A DNA stretch of 64,000 nt from Tepidamorphaceae bacterium (GCA_028289445.1 JANQPO010000017.1:605537-669536), one strand, 5' to 3'; shown: positions 25,138-34,249, numbered from the stretch's first letter. Notes: generated from the letters alone by a model not told the origin. Made by a program: numbers and translations.

Positions 25138-27447
25138 TCAGACTCGTTCGACGAAGGAGGCCAGCACCTTCTTGCGTCCGGCCTTGTCGAACTGGATGGT
25201 CAGCTTGTTGCCGTCCACGCTTTCAACCACGCCATTGCCGAACTTGAGGTGAAAGACCCGCTCGCCAAGGCTATAGCCGGCGCTGTCGTCAGTCTCTGAA
25301 GCCACCAACTCGCCGTCGATCATGGGCGCGGTTCGCCGCGTGGCTTGCGGTTCGCCACGTCGTTGAGCGCGCTGCCAGCCAGGCGTGGAATAGGCAGAAT
25401 CGAAGGTCCGCTCGATGCGATCGAAACGGCTGGCGCCATAGCCGCCGAGGCCGCCATAGCCGCTGGTCTCAATCACGTCGACGTGGTCGGCCGGCAGTTC
25501 GTCGACGAAGCGGGAGGGGATTGAGGATTGCCATAACCCATGAATGCGCCGGTTGGAGGCGAAGGTGATCTTAGCCGACTTGCGAGCGCGTGTGAGACCG
25601 ACATAGGCGAGGCGGCGCTCTTCCTCCAGTCCGGCGCGGCCGGATTCGTCGAGCGCCCGCTGATGCGGGAACAAGCCTTCCTCCCAGCCCGGCAGGAACA
25701 CCGTGTCGAACTCCAGCCCTTTGGCCGAGTGGAGCGTCATGATCGAAATTCGATCGCTCGCGTCGTCGCTGTCGGTATCCATGACCAGCGACACATGCTC
25801 CAGGAATCCGCCCAGATTCTCGAACTCCTCCATGGACCGGATCAGTTCCTTCAGGTTCTCCAAGCGCCCCGGGGCGTCGGGCGACCGGTCGCGCTGCCAC
25901 ATTTCCGTATAGCCGGACTCCTCAAGGATCGTCTCAGCCAGTTCGGTGTGGGGGAGGGTTTCGAGCTGGCCGCGCCAGCGATCGAACATGGTCAGGAGAT
26001 CGGCGATCGTCTTGCGCGGTTTCGGCTTCAGTTCCTCGGTCTGGACGATGGCGGCGGCGGCCTCCGTCAGTGGGATGCGCTCGGCGCGGGCGTGGGCGTG
26101 AACGATCCCGAGCGTTGCGTCGCCCAAACCCCGGCGCGGCGTGTTGACGATGCGCTCGAACGCCAGATCGTCGGCCGGCTGGGCGACGACGCGGAAATAG
26201 GCCAACGCGTCCCGGATTTCGGCGCGTTCGTAGAAGCGCGGCCCGCCGATGACGCGGTAGTTGACGCCGAGCGTGACGAACCGGTCTTCGAACTCGCGCA
26301 TCTGGAAGGAGGCGCGCACCAGGATCGCCATGTCGTTGAGGGCATGGCCCTTGGTCTGCAGGCTCTCGATGTCGTCGCCGACGACGCGCGCTTCCTCCTG
26401 GCTGTCCCAAACGCCCTGGACGGTGACGGGCGCGCCCTCGTCGCCGACATCGGTGAAGAGCGTTTTGCCGAGCCGGCCCTCATTGTGACTGATCAGGTGA
26501 GATGCGGCGGCCAGGATATTGGCGGTGGAGCGGTAATTGCGCTCCAGGCGGATGGTGGCAGCACCCGGAAAATCCTGTTCGAAGCGCAGGATGTTGTCGA
26601 CCTCGGCGCCGCGCCAGCCATAGATCGACTGGTCGTCGTCGCCGACGCAGCAAATGTTCGGGTTGCCCTGGGCAAGCAGCCGCAGCCAGAGATACTGAGC
26701 GACATTGGTGTCTTGATACTCGTCGACCAGCATGTAGCGGAAGCGCTTTTGGTAGTCGGCGAGCACATCCGGATTGTCGCGAAAGAGCCTCAGCCCCTCC
26801 AGGAGCAAGTCGCCGAAATCGACGGCGTTCAGCGTCTTCAGCCGCTGCTGGTAAAGGTCGTAGAGTTCGCCGCCCTTGCCGTTGGCGAAGGCGAACGCCT
26901 CGCCCTTGGGCACCTGATCCGGGGTCCAGCCGCGATTCTTCCATGAATCAATAAACCCGGCCAACTGCCTGGCTGGCCAGCGTTTTTCGTCGATGTCATC
27001 GGCCTGGATGAGCTGTTTGAGGAGGCGGATTTGATCGTCCGTGTCGAGGACGGTGAAGGTCGATTTGAGATCGACCAGCTCGGCATGGCGGCGCAGGATG
27101 CGAGCGCCGATGGAGTGAAACGTGCCGAGCCAGGGCATGCCCTCGACCACGCCGCCGACCAGATCGCCGATCCGGGTTTTCATCTCCCGCGCCGCCTTGT
27201 TGGTGAAGGTGACGGCGAGGATCTGACCCGGAAAAGCACGCCGCGTCGCCAGGATGTGGGCGATGCGGGTGGTCAGCACGCGTGTCTTGCCTGTGCCGGC
27301 GCCGGCCAGCACCAGGACGGGGCCGTCGACGGTCTCAACGGCGCGGCGCTGTTCCGGGTTGAGGTCGGCCAGATAGGGCGGCCCGGCGGTTACCTGAGCG
27401 CGGGCGGAAATCGGGGTCGGGTCTGGCGTTGGAGCCGGGTCGGTCAT
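25138..27447 (-). CDS. ATP-dependent DNA helicase, UvrD/PcrA type
   Basis: This is a superfamily 1A 3'-5' DNA helicase for repair and replication restart. The 769-aa protein has the Q motif LNPEQRRAVE, Walker A AGAGTGKTRVL, Walker B LVDEYQDTN, and motif III GDDDQSIYGWRGAE. Motif V (IMTLHSAKGLEFDTVFLPGW) and motif VI (EERRLAYVGLTRARK) are also present. The C-terminal Tudor-like segment GERVFHLKFGNGVVESV binds RNA polymerase in relatives. All motifs are complete. Confidence 0.95.
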   Translation of the reverse strand: MTDPAPTPDPTPISARAQVTAGPPYLADLNPEQRRAVETVDGPVLVLAGAGTGKTRVLTTRIAHILATRRAFPGQILAVTFTNKAAREMKTRIGDLVGGVVEGMPWLGTFHSIGARILRRHAELVDLKSTFTVLDTDDQIRLLKQLIQADDIDEKRWPARQLAGFIDSWKNRGWTPDQVPKGEAFAFANGKGGELYDLYQQRLKTLNAVDFGDLLLEGLRLFRDNPDVLADYQKRFRYMLVDEYQDTNVAQYLWLRLLAQGNPNICCVGDDDQSIYGWRGAEVDNILRFEQDFPGAATIRLERNYRSTANILAAASHLISHNEGRLGKTLFTDVGDEGAPVTVQGVWDSQEEARVVGDDIESLQTKGHALNDMAILVRASFQMREFEDRFVTLGVNYRVIGGPRFYERAEIRDALAYFRVVAQPADDLAFERIVNTPRRGLGDATLGIVHAHARAERIPLTEAAAAIVQTEELKPKPRKTIADLLTMFDRWRGQLETLPHTELAETILEESGYTEMWQRDRSPDAPGRLENLKELIRSMEEFENLGGFLEHVSLVMDTDSDDASDRISIMTLHSAKGLEFDTVFLPGWEEGLFPHQRALDESGRAGLEEERRLAYVGLTRARKSAKITFASNRRIHGLWQSSIPSRFVDELPADHVDVIETSGYGGLGGYGASRFDRIERTFDSAYSTPGWQRAQRRGEPQATRRTAPMIDGELVASETDDSAGYSLGERVFHLKFGNGVVESVDGNKLTIQFDKAGRKKVLASFVERV

Positions 27448-27772
27448 GCGGGCGGCGCGGCCTGCTTCGGTTGGAGCGATTCGAAGCGCCAGCTATAGCA
27501 CGAAACAGGAACGCGTCATGCGGAATGAGAGTGGAGGACGGGGGTGGTGAGGTCAGCAGGGATGCGATGTAAGATTGAGTTCATCGCGAATTGGGTGATG
27601 TCCGCATTTTGAGTGGAGCCAACTTGCTCGGTTGAACGACGGACAACGGTGCAACCAGGCAAGTTTCACCAGCACATTGCGGCTCAATAACCTTAGCGAC
27701 TCCGCCTAAGCTGCTTGATGACTTCGCAATCGTCTCAAATCACTATCGTCAAATTGGATGCGTTTACGGCGG
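27448..27772. other. Intergenic stretch between pcrA and an orphan gene
   Basis: These 325 bases lie upstream of pcrA and downstream of the 274-aa orphan gene. I see no convincing ORF, tRNA, hairpin terminator or repeat. The half nearest the orphan gene is visibly poorer in G and C than the flanking genes. It probably holds the pcrA promoter near 27,460-27,560. Confidence 0.5.
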
Positions 27773-28597
27773 TCATACCTTGCGGCGTTTTAGCGCAAAT
27801 GGGATCTTTGCCTTCTTCAGTCCAACGTTAAAGGATTTGAGATCGGTGGTATCCGGGTCGAGCGCAGCAATCATTTGAGCCAACTCGGGTGCGAGTTGGC
27901 TCATGTCATCACGAAGAATCAGTTCTTCGACCAGCGATCGACTTTGAGATGTTCTTCCTTGGATCGGCCCAACGGTGGGAAGACCTTCCGGTTCAATCTC
28001 TATGCAAGCCTTGCCTTCGCAAATCGGCACGCTCGCCTGCGTTTGATCCGTGATCGCTCCGCTGGCGTCGAAATACGTCGTCCGATTCTGAGCCGTCACC
28101 ATGACTCTTACTGGTGTGCTGCTTTGTGGTCCATATCTGATTTCCAATATCTGCGAGTCAGAGACACTCACCACAAAGATCGGTGGCAAACGGAGACGAA
28201 CAAACCCTCGTGCCTCGAAGACCGGTATCTCGATAGGCGTCGGATCGAGCTGTGGAAGGGGAAAGACGCTCGGCAGCACGGCAACAAGCGCCGTTGCTTC
28301 TGGGGGAATTCTGATCGGTCCAGTCGAAGGGAAATAGACTTTGTTCGAACCGCTGAGAACGCCAGCGCTATTGTCAGCAGAGGGCACATCGACGAAGACC
28401 ACTGTATTTCCTGCAAGTGAGCGAAAGATCGCATTCGGAGTGGCAGGGTCAGGCTCTGGGGCTATTAGATTGACGGCGAAGTGGAACTCTTCGTCCTCCA
28501 AGTTCGTGATCTCTAAGAAGTACCCTTGCACTACGGTTGCAGCAGGAGGTACGGGCGATTGTGGTTTGAACAGCAGCTCGAAATGGGAAATATCCAT
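27773..28597 (-). CDS. Hypothetical protein, orphan
   Basis: I do not recognise this 274-aa protein. It has no signal peptide or membrane helix. The first two thirds look beta-rich with many prolines (ISHFELLFKPQSPVPPAATV, GFVRLRLPPIFVVSVSDSQI). The last 60 residues are helical and polar, ending in a basic tail (KIPFALKRRKV). A good ribosome site (GGAGAT, 8 bases upstream) and a clean open frame support it as a real gene. Its base composition is poorer in G and C than its neighbours, it stands alone, and AT-rich DNA lies upstream. These suggest acquired DNA. Confidence 0.6.
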   Translation of the reverse strand: MDISHFELLFKPQSPVPPAATVVQGYFLEITNLEDEEFHFAVNLIAPEPDPATPNAIFRSLAGNTVVFVDVPSADNSAGVLSGSNKVYFPSTGPIRIPPEATALVAVLPSVFPLPQLDPTPIEIPVFEARGFVRLRLPPIFVVSVSDSQILEIRYGPQSSTPVRVMVTAQNRTTYFDASGAITDQTQASVPICEGKACIEIEPEGLPTVGPIQGRTSQSRSLVEELILRDDMSQLAPELAQMIAALDPDTTDLKSFNVGLKKAKIPFALKRRKV

Positions 28598-28903
28598 CGA
28601 TTATCTCCGAGATTTGTTCTCAGCGAGATGAATAGTAATCTAAATCTCTCAGAAATGCGACATAATGTTGCGTTATTTCATGTAACTAAGCAGTAAATGG
28701 CTAGATATACACTCGGCAGTGTCATTAGGGGCGCCGTAAATTTGAAGCAGATCGGCATAGATGAAATTCGATTGACCGCTTGTCGACAACCAACCGCACC
28801 CTGGAGAAAGCGCTGATGACCGAAGAACGCGTCTAACTATTCGCTGAGCGCGTAGCGGCTCTCGCGGCCCACTCGGTCGTCAACGGACCAAAGAGAAACC
28901 GGC
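28598..28903. other. AT-rich intergenic region with one repeat copy
   Basis: The right-going half of this 306-base gap (about 28,600-28,740) is markedly AT-rich and probably carries the promoter of the orphan gene. From 28776 it contains one copy of a 55-bp direct repeat. A short reading frame there (TLEKALMTEERV then stop) looks like a fragment rather than a gene. No RNA gene was seen. Confidence 0.5.
28776..28830 (+). repeat. Diverged ~55-bp direct repeat, copy 1
   Basis: The segment CCGCTTGTCGACAA...CCCTGGAGAAAGCGC...CGAAGAACGC is repeated at 30307-30362 in the same orientation with one 1-base gap. The right-hand 32 bases are identical at 28 positions. The two copies bracket the ferric-reductase-like and dioxygenase-like genes. 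This copy lacks the longer hairpin formed in copy 2. Confidence 0.6.
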
Positions 28904-29515
28904 TCAGGCTTTTCGGCGCGTCAAAAGAGTCCAAAGCCGCAGATCGACCGCGACTTTCAATGCAGCCGCCAGAACCAGCGCGCATAGCACCGCCTTCGAC
29001 ACCGTCCCCATCGTGCCTTCGATGAGCATCGCGTGGATCACGCTGCCCAAAACAACCACCGCCGCAAGGGCGAAATGGAACAAGCGCCACACAGTCGGCC
29101 TTACGCCAATGCGCCTGCGGAGCGCGGCCAAGGCTGCTGCGGCGAAGACCGCCCACATGGCCACCACGCCCCAGGCGGAGAACGGCGTGGGCGACCTGAA
29201 AAGAAGTGCGTCAACGACATCCGGCGGGCTGGTTACCCATAGTCCCAAGACATGGACGACTACCGCCGCCACCAGTCCGCCCCCAACCCACGCATGCAGC
29301 CGCCGTCCGCGTCGCGCGCGCAAGCCCGGCAGATGGCCACGCGCCAACAGAGGTTGCAGCAGGAGGAGCGCCATGGCGATCACGCCCGAGAAGCCGGCCA
29401 CGATGTAAATCGGCTCACGCCAAGCGAGCAGCGGGCTCGTCCCCGCGATGACGACAGGTACGACAAGGGTCGCCGCCAGTGCGGCCCAGATCAGGATCGC
29501 GCGGGCCAAGCCCAC
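28904..29515 (-). CDS. Ferric-reductase-like bis-heme membrane protein
   Basis: The 203-aa protein has about six membrane helices. Two helices carry paired histidines with 13 residues between them: HAWVGGGLVAAVVVH and HFALAAVVVLGSVIH. This spacing coordinates two stacked b-type hemes in ferric reductase, NOX and MsrQ-like proteins. No flavin or NADPH domain is present, so it needs an external electron donor or acceptor. It begins five bases after the stop of the exported dioxygenase-like gene, suggesting a joint redox role at the membrane. The specific partner is inferred. Confidence 0.75.
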   Translation of the reverse strand: MGLARAILIWAALAATLVVPVVIAGTSPLLAWREPIYIVAGFSGVIAMALLLLQPLLARGHLPGLRARRGRRLHAWVGGGLVAAVVVHVLGLWVTSPPDVVDALLFRSPTPFSAWGVVAMWAVFAAAALAALRRRIGVRPTVWRLFHFALAAVVVLGSVIHAMLIEGTMGTVSKAVLCALVLAAALKVAVDLRLWTLLTRRKA

Positions 29516-29520
29516 ACTGG

Positions 29521-30033
29521 TCAGGCCGGTCGCAGAACGAACTGCGCGCTAAGGCTCGTATCGCTTGCGCTTGGCATAACGGGACGAAGGAATACGGTCT
29601 CGAAGCCGTGGCCATCGTGCTCTGCGTCATAGGCCAGGTGCCCATGCGGCTGACCGAAGGCTGGAACGATCTGTGGCATCTCCAGACGAAATCTGCCATC
29701 GGCGTCGGTCAGCGTCGCACCGTGGCTTTGCGGGTCTCGCTCGTGACCCTCGGTCGTGTGCGCCCAGATCTGGATGCGGATACCTGACAGTGGGACGCCG
29801 TCGCCAGCGCGCCGAACCGAGCCGGTCATCCAGAAACCGCCGGCGCCGATGCGCTCCACGATCGGTGCGCCGGGTCGATAGTTGTTGGCGCCGCCCCGCA
29901 TTGTCGGCGTCGGCGCAAGGCCCAGCGCCGGCGCGGGCGAGACAAGACCAGCCACGCCAGCCGAGAGAGCGGCTCCGGCGGTGACGGCGCCGGCCGACAG
30001 AAGGGTGCGGCGGGTGAACGGAACTTCAGTCAT
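29521..30033 (-). CDS. TAT-exported intradiol-dioxygenase-like protein
   Basis: The start at 30033 (170 aa) has GGAG about 11 bases upstream. A twin-arginine signal (FTRRTLLSAGAVTAG, then alanine-rich core) directs a folded protein to the periplasm. The mature part has a transthyretin-like beta sandwich pattern: PLSGIRIQIWAHTTEGHERD, then TLTDADGRFRLEMPQIVP, then GQPHGHLAYDAEHDGHGFET. This resembles short intradiol ring-cleavage dioxygenase relatives. The classical Tyr/Tyr/His/His iron set cannot be fully assigned, so enzymatic activity is uncertain. It is the first gene of a two-gene operon. Confidence 0.65.
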   Translation of the reverse strand: MTEVPFTRRTLLSAGAVTAGAALSAGVAGLVSPAPALGLAPTPTMRGGANNYRPGAPIVERIGAGGFWMTGSVRRAGDGVPLSGIRIQIWAHTTEGHERDPQSHGATLTDADGRFRLEMPQIVPAFGQPHGHLAYDAEHDGHGFETVFLRPVMPSASDTSLSAQFVLRPA

Positions 30034-30521
30034 CTCGCTTTCTCCAATCGCCCCCAATTGTCCAGCCAGACCTCGCGACTATCGACAATACATCGCGCGT
30101 CATTCTGCACGTGCAATTTAGTGGAAGCGAAGCGTGCGATAAACAGTGCCCACGAATTCGTGATTGAGTAGTCGGCCCGCTGCCGATCTTTGAGTCTAAC
30201 GCACGATCGCGATGCCGCTTGCGCCGAGCGAAATAGGCAACGCGTTCGTTGAACGCCCCATGGCTGCGCGTAGCTGAAGCCCATGCGTCGGTCGGTCCCT
30301 GCAAACCCGCTTTTCCACAAGCGGTCGGACCCCTGGGGAAAGCGCGGATAACCGAAGAAAGCCGCTGGCCTTTTCTCCTTCGAGGTGCACAATAGATCTC
30401 GTTCAAGACGGCGAGAGAGAGTTCGCTCTTGATTGCAAGATTGGACACAGGGAGGCAGGGCTGTACTTCGGTGCGGACCTGCCTTTCTCTTTTGGTGCTC
30501 GCGCGCTCGATGCCTTCCGCG
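30034..30521. other. Intergenic region with second repeat copy
   Basis: This gap of 488 bases separates the dioxygenase-like gene from the ClC gene. Overlapping reading frames cross it in several phases, but none has family features or a ribosome site, and I judge them spurious. It contains the second copy of the 55-bp repeat (30307-30362) and probably the promoter of the two-gene operon. Nothing else is recognised. Confidence 0.5.
30307..30362 (+). repeat. Diverged ~55-bp direct repeat, copy 2
   Basis: This copy matches 28776-28830 in the same direction. It can fold: CGCTTTTCC pairs with GGGGAAAGCG across about 15 bases. The surrounding sequence is non-coding. The pair may be members of a dispersed intergenic repeat family or scars from an insertion of the intervening two-gene module. 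Confidence 0.6.
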
Positions 30522-32156
30522 CTACCGATGCTCCTCGACACTCGTCTCAATCAGCGCCGCGTTGTAGGTAGACAGCGCCTGAACCCTTAATGCCCAGCCG
30601 ATGATCTTGGTCTGATCCTGCGGATCGACGACCGGCAAGCGACCCTTGCCCGATGCATCGAAATGCCTCAGTGCGATTTCAAGCGTATCCATGGGCGAGA
30701 GCGCTTCACCGCGCTGATCTTGCTCAACAGGTCCGGGGTCTTCGTCCGGTTCGAGCGGTTGCAGGAAATCCTGCACTCGGATCGTGCGCACCAGGCGCTT
30801 GTGCGGCCCTTCGCGCAAGAACAGTCCCCGCGTCTCCAACTGCCACTGGAAGATCGAATGACCGTGGAATGCCTGGGTGAGGCCGGAAGCGATCGATACG
30901 GACACCAGCAGCGCCAGCGATAGAGCAAAGCCGCCGGTCAGTTCGAAGACGATCAGCGTGGTTGAAAACGGTGCGCCCAAGACGGCAGCTGCCACCGCAC
31001 CCATGCCGAGGATGGTGTAGAGGCCCTCGCTCGACGCCAGTCCGGGGAAGGCATTCGCCGCGATCAGCCCAAAGGCTCCACCGGTGACGGCGCCCAGATA
31101 AAGCGCTGGCGAGAACACGCCGCCGCCGAACCGGCTGGCGAGCGAGATGGCGGTGGCCGCCGTCTTTGCGACGATCAGCGCCAGCATGAGGTCGAGCGGC
31201 AATTGGCCCTTGAGCGCCAGGTCCGTCGCCTCATAGCCGACGCCCAGCACATGCGGGAAGGCCAGCGCGATGACGCCAACCGCGAGCCCGCCGACTACGG
31301 GCCGCAGCCACAAGGGCATCGGCACGCGCCGTGCCACATGATCTGTCCCCATGAGCGCGAACTGAAAGAGGATAGCGGCGGCCGCGCAGGTGAGCCCCAA
31401 CAGCGCGAAGGCCGGCACCTCCCAATAGGACGTGATCTGGTAGTCGGGAATGATGAAGGCCGGGAAGTCGCCGAAGTAGAGCCGGGAGATGACGGCGGCA
31501 ACGACCGAGGCCAGCGCAATCGGTACGAAGGCGGAGAGCGCGTAATGGCCGAGGATCACCTCGTGGGCGAAGATCGCGCCGGCAATCGGTGCGTTGAACG
31601 ACGCGGAAATTGCCGCCGCGACGCCGGCACCCAGGATGATCCGTCGCGCCGAAGCGGGAAGCTCAAGGCGCCGGCCCAGCGACGCAGAAATCGAGGCGCC
31701 CAAATGGATGATCGGTCCCTCGCGGCCGACGCTGGCTCCGGCGCCAATCGAAATCGCCGAAATCAGCCCCGACAAGAGGCCCTTTCGGAAGGTCAGGCGC
31801 GAAAGGCCGAGGGCTTGGGCCTCGATCACGTCGGCGACGCCCTCGGCCCGCCGCCCCGGCATGAAGCGTTGGATGATGATGCCGACGACAAGTCCGCCGG
31901 CGGCCGGCGCCAGGATCACCTGCCACCACGGCAGGCCGGCGGCGATCGAGGCGATGCTCTCATGGGTTTCGCCGAGCCACAAAAGCTGAACCCAGCCGAT
32001 GGTCAGGCGAAAGAGGATCGCCCCGCAGCCGACCAGGACGCCCATGGCGATGGCGACGAGCCAGACGCGATGCAGCTTGGCGTGCCGAAATTCCTTGAGA
32101 TTGGGCTTGATCCAATCGGCCAGGAAACGGGGAATGCGGGCAAGCTCGTTCAACAT
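30522..32156 (-). CDS. ClC-type chloride channel/antiporter with C-terminal CBS segment
   Basis: The 544-aa protein has roughly ten to twelve membrane helices of the ClC fold, including the selectivity motif GREGPIIHLGA at about residue 145. The GSGIP position is altered (RRAEGVADV region). The glutamate in GREGP is the external gate. After residue 430 a cytosolic tail contains a CBS-like segment (MDTLEIALRHFDASGKGRLP, then DQTKIIGWALR), which may bind nucleotides. Function: chloride or chloride/proton transport across the inner membrane. Confidence 0.88.
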   Translation of the reverse strand: MLNELARIPRFLADWIKPNLKEFRHAKLHRVWLVAIAMGVLVGCGAILFRLTIGWVQLLWLGETHESIASIAAGLPWWQVILAPAAGGLVVGIIIQRFMPGRRAEGVADVIEAQALGLSRLTFRKGLLSGLISAISIGAGASVGREGPIIHLGASISASLGRRLELPASARRIILGAGVAAAISASFNAPIAGAIFAHEVILGHYALSAFVPIALASVVAAVISRLYFGDFPAFIIPDYQITSYWEVPAFALLGLTCAAAAILFQFALMGTDHVARRVPMPLWLRPVVGGLAVGVIALAFPHVLGVGYEATDLALKGQLPLDLMLALIVAKTAATAISLASRFGGGVFSPALYLGAVTGGAFGLIAANAFPGLASSEGLYTILGMGAVAAAVLGAPFSTTLIVFELTGGFALSLALLVSVSIASGLTQAFHGHSIFQWQLETRGLFLREGPHKRLVRTIRVQDFLQPLEPDEDPGPVEQDQRGEALSPMDTLEIALRHFDASGKGRLPVVDPQDQTKIIGWALRVQALSTYNAALIETSVEEHR

Positions 32157-32195
32157 GGTCGGGCGAGACCGGTCAAACGGCCGCCCTTTGCGGCC

Positions 32196-32717
32196 TCACC
32201 GTTTGCGAATGCCGATGACATGGCCGACCTGCGGCTTGCGATCGAGGTCCGACTGGCGTTCGGCGAGTGCAGCGATCGCCGCTTCGACCACCGATGGAAA
32301 GGGCGCCGAGCGCTTCTCACCCATATCGACATGCATGCACATCTGTTCGCTGGTCGCCGACAACAGCCCATCGGCGGTGCGATAGAGCTCTTGGAAGAAG
32401 TGCACACGCTTGGCGTCGTGATCGAGAATCTGGAAGGTGGCAACGGTCTCGTCACCGGCGCCGATTTCGTCCAGATAGGTCACATGGGTTTCCAGCGTAA
32501 AGAATGAGGCATTGTGGGTTTTGACGTAGTCGGGGCCGAGGCCAAATGTTTCAAACGCATCATCGACACACTTGTCGAATAAAACGTTATAGAACGCCAT
32601 ATTGAGGTGGCCGTTATAGTCGATCCAATCCTGTTGAACCGAGCGGATGTCGGAAACGAAAAGCCGGGGGTCGATGTTCAGCGACCCAAGACGTGGATCG
32701 CGACGTGCGTCGGTCAC
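32196..32717 (-). CDS. Hot-dog-fold acyl-CoA thioesterase family protein
   Basis: The 173-aa protein has the 4-hydroxybenzoyl-CoA thioesterase-type start VQQDWIDYNGHLNMAFYNVL, in which the DYNGHLN segment carries the usual catalytic Asp. The helix DKCVDDAFETFG follows, then LETHVTYLDEIGAGDETVAT. It starts with GTG and has no strong ribosome site. The substrate is unknown. It is 40 bases ahead of the ClC gene on the same strand and divergent from a GlcD-type dehydrogenase. Confidence 0.8.
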   Translation of the reverse strand: MTDARRDPRLGSLNIDPRLFVSDIRSVQQDWIDYNGHLNMAFYNVLFDKCVDDAFETFGLGPDYVKTHNASFFTLETHVTYLDEIGAGDETVATFQILDHDAKRVHFFQELYRTADGLLSATSEQMCMHVDMGEKRSAPFPSVVEAAIAALAERQSDLDRKPQVGHVIGIRKR

Positions 32718-32791
32718 TTTGACGAAAGCCCCAATTCAAGCCCATGATGCAACGTTTTGATACGTTAGACGAAAAAGCGGCGGGACGGAAT

Positions 32792-34210
32792 ATGAGCCAG
32801 GCCACGGAGTCGGTCGAAGACACCACACTTTCGGCGGGCGTCGACGCCGTCGTTTCGGCGCTTTCTGTGCGCTACGACAACCGCTTGTCGACCGGCGAGG
32901 CGATCCGGGCACAACACGCCAACACGCTGACCTGGCATCCGGCAAAACTGCCCGACGCCGTGTTCTTCGCGGAAACTGCCGAAGAGATCGGCGAGGTTGT
33001 GCGCCTATGTGCGGCTCACAAGGTTCCGATCATCGCGTTCGGCACCGGCACGTCGCTTGAGGGACATATCAACGCACCGCGGGGCGGCCTTTCGATCGAC
33101 GTCTCGAAGATGAACAACATCGTGGAGGTCAACGCGGAGGACCTGACGTGCACGGTGGAGCCGGGCGTCACCCGCAAGCAGCTTAACGACTATCTGCGCG
33201 ACACCGGTCTGTTCTTTCCGATCGATCCAGGCGCCGACGCGAGCCTTGGCGGCATGGCCGCGACGCGGGCGTCGGGCACCAATGCGGTGCGCTACGGCAC
33301 AATGCGCGACAATGTTCTGTCGCTGAAGGCCGTGATGCCCGACGGCCGCGAAATCCGCACCGCGCGGCGGGCGAAGAAGACCTCGGCCGGTTACGATCTC
33401 ACGCATCTCATGGTCGGCTCTGAGGGCACGCTCGGCGTCTTCACCGAACTCACACTGAAGCTCTCCGGTATCCCTGAATCGATTGCGGGCGGGGTCTGTC
33501 CGTTCCCGACGATCGAGGCCGCCTGCAATGCCACCATCTTGACGATACAAATGGGTATCCCGGTGGCCCGGATCGAGCTTGTTGATGAGCTGCAAGTCGA
33601 GGCCTGCAACAGCTACTCAAAGCTCGATCTCAAAGTCGCGCCGACGCTTTTCTTGGAGTTTCACGGGACCGATGCGTCAACGGCGGAGCAGGTGGCGCTC
33701 TTCGGCGATATCGCGGCGGAACTGGGTGGTGGACCTCTGGAAGCCTCGGCCGATCCGGAGGCCCGCAGCAGACTCTGGCAAGCGCGCCATGACGCCTACT
33801 GGTCGGGGCGGTCGCTAAGGCCGGGCTGGGAGGCGTTCGCGACGGATGTTTGCGTTCCTATTTCTCGCCTGGCGGAATGTGTAACAGCCGCCAAAGAAGA
33901 CTTGGAGGCCAGCGACCTTGTCGGGCCGATCCTCGGTCATGTCGGCGACGGTAATTTCCATGTCACGGTATTGGTCGATCCCGACGATCCCGACATGTTG
34001 TCCCGCGCCAAGGCCTTTTCCGGCCGTCTTATCGAGCGTGCGCTTGCCATGGATGGAACATGCACTGGCGAGCACGGGGTCGGAGAGGGCAAGATAATCT
34101 ATCTGGAATCGGAACATGGTCCGGCGCTCGATGTCATGCGCGCGGTAAAACGGGCGATTGATCCCGATGGTATTATGAATCCCGGCAAGATAGTCTTGGA
34201 CAATGACTGA
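32792..34210 (+). CDS. FAD-linked oxidase, D-lactate/glycolate dehydrogenase type
   Basis: This FAD-binding type 4 enzyme of the GlcD/Dld group oxidises 2-hydroxy acids and passes electrons to the respiratory chain. The FAD-binding part has VPIIAFGTGTSLEGHINAP and DPGADASLGGMAATRASGTN. The C-terminal oxidase domain has GHVGDGNFHVTVLVDPD and the signature MDGTCTGEHGVGEGKI. The ATG at 32792 (472 aa) is preferred over 32744 because of GGGACGGAA just upstream. Which hydroxy acid it uses cannot be told. Confidence 0.88.
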   Translation: MSQATESVEDTTLSAGVDAVVSALSVRYDNRLSTGEAIRAQHANTLTWHPAKLPDAVFFAETAEEIGEVVRLCAAHKVPIIAFGTGTSLEGHINAPRGGLSIDVSKMNNIVEVNAEDLTCTVEPGVTRKQLNDYLRDTGLFFPIDPGADASLGGMAATRASGTNAVRYGTMRDNVLSLKAVMPDGREIRTARRAKKTSAGYDLTHLMVGSEGTLGVFTELTLKLSGIPESIAGGVCPFPTIEAACNATILTIQMGIPVARIELVDELQVEACNSYSKLDLKVAPTLFLEFHGTDASTAEQVALFGDIAAELGGGPLEASADPEARSRLWQARHDAYWSGRSLRPGWEAFATDVCVPISRLAECVTAAKEDLEASDLVGPILGHVGDGNFHVTVLVDPDDPDMLSRAKAFSGRLIERALAMDGTCTGEHGVGEGKIIYLESEHGPALDVMRAVKRAIDPDGIMNPGKIVLDND

Positions 34211-34249
34211 CGTACTGGCGCCGTGGTGAGATTTGGAGACGCCTGAGCG

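Noticed and set aside
25540..26946. A 468-codon open frame on the plus strand opposite the helicase gene
   Set aside because: The helicase on the minus strand has every SF1 motif. The antisense frame has no recognisable domain.
30026..30550. A 174-codon frame and overlapping 120-codon frame on the minus strand
   Set aside because: They overlap the start of the dioxygenase-like gene and the end of the ClC gene and have no ribosome site. They cross a repeat in several phases, so they are unlikely to be coding.
31203..32507. A 434-codon open frame on the plus strand opposite the ClC and thioesterase genes
   Set aside because: It spans two real genes on the other strand and is highly charged and low in complexity, so it is a composition artefact.
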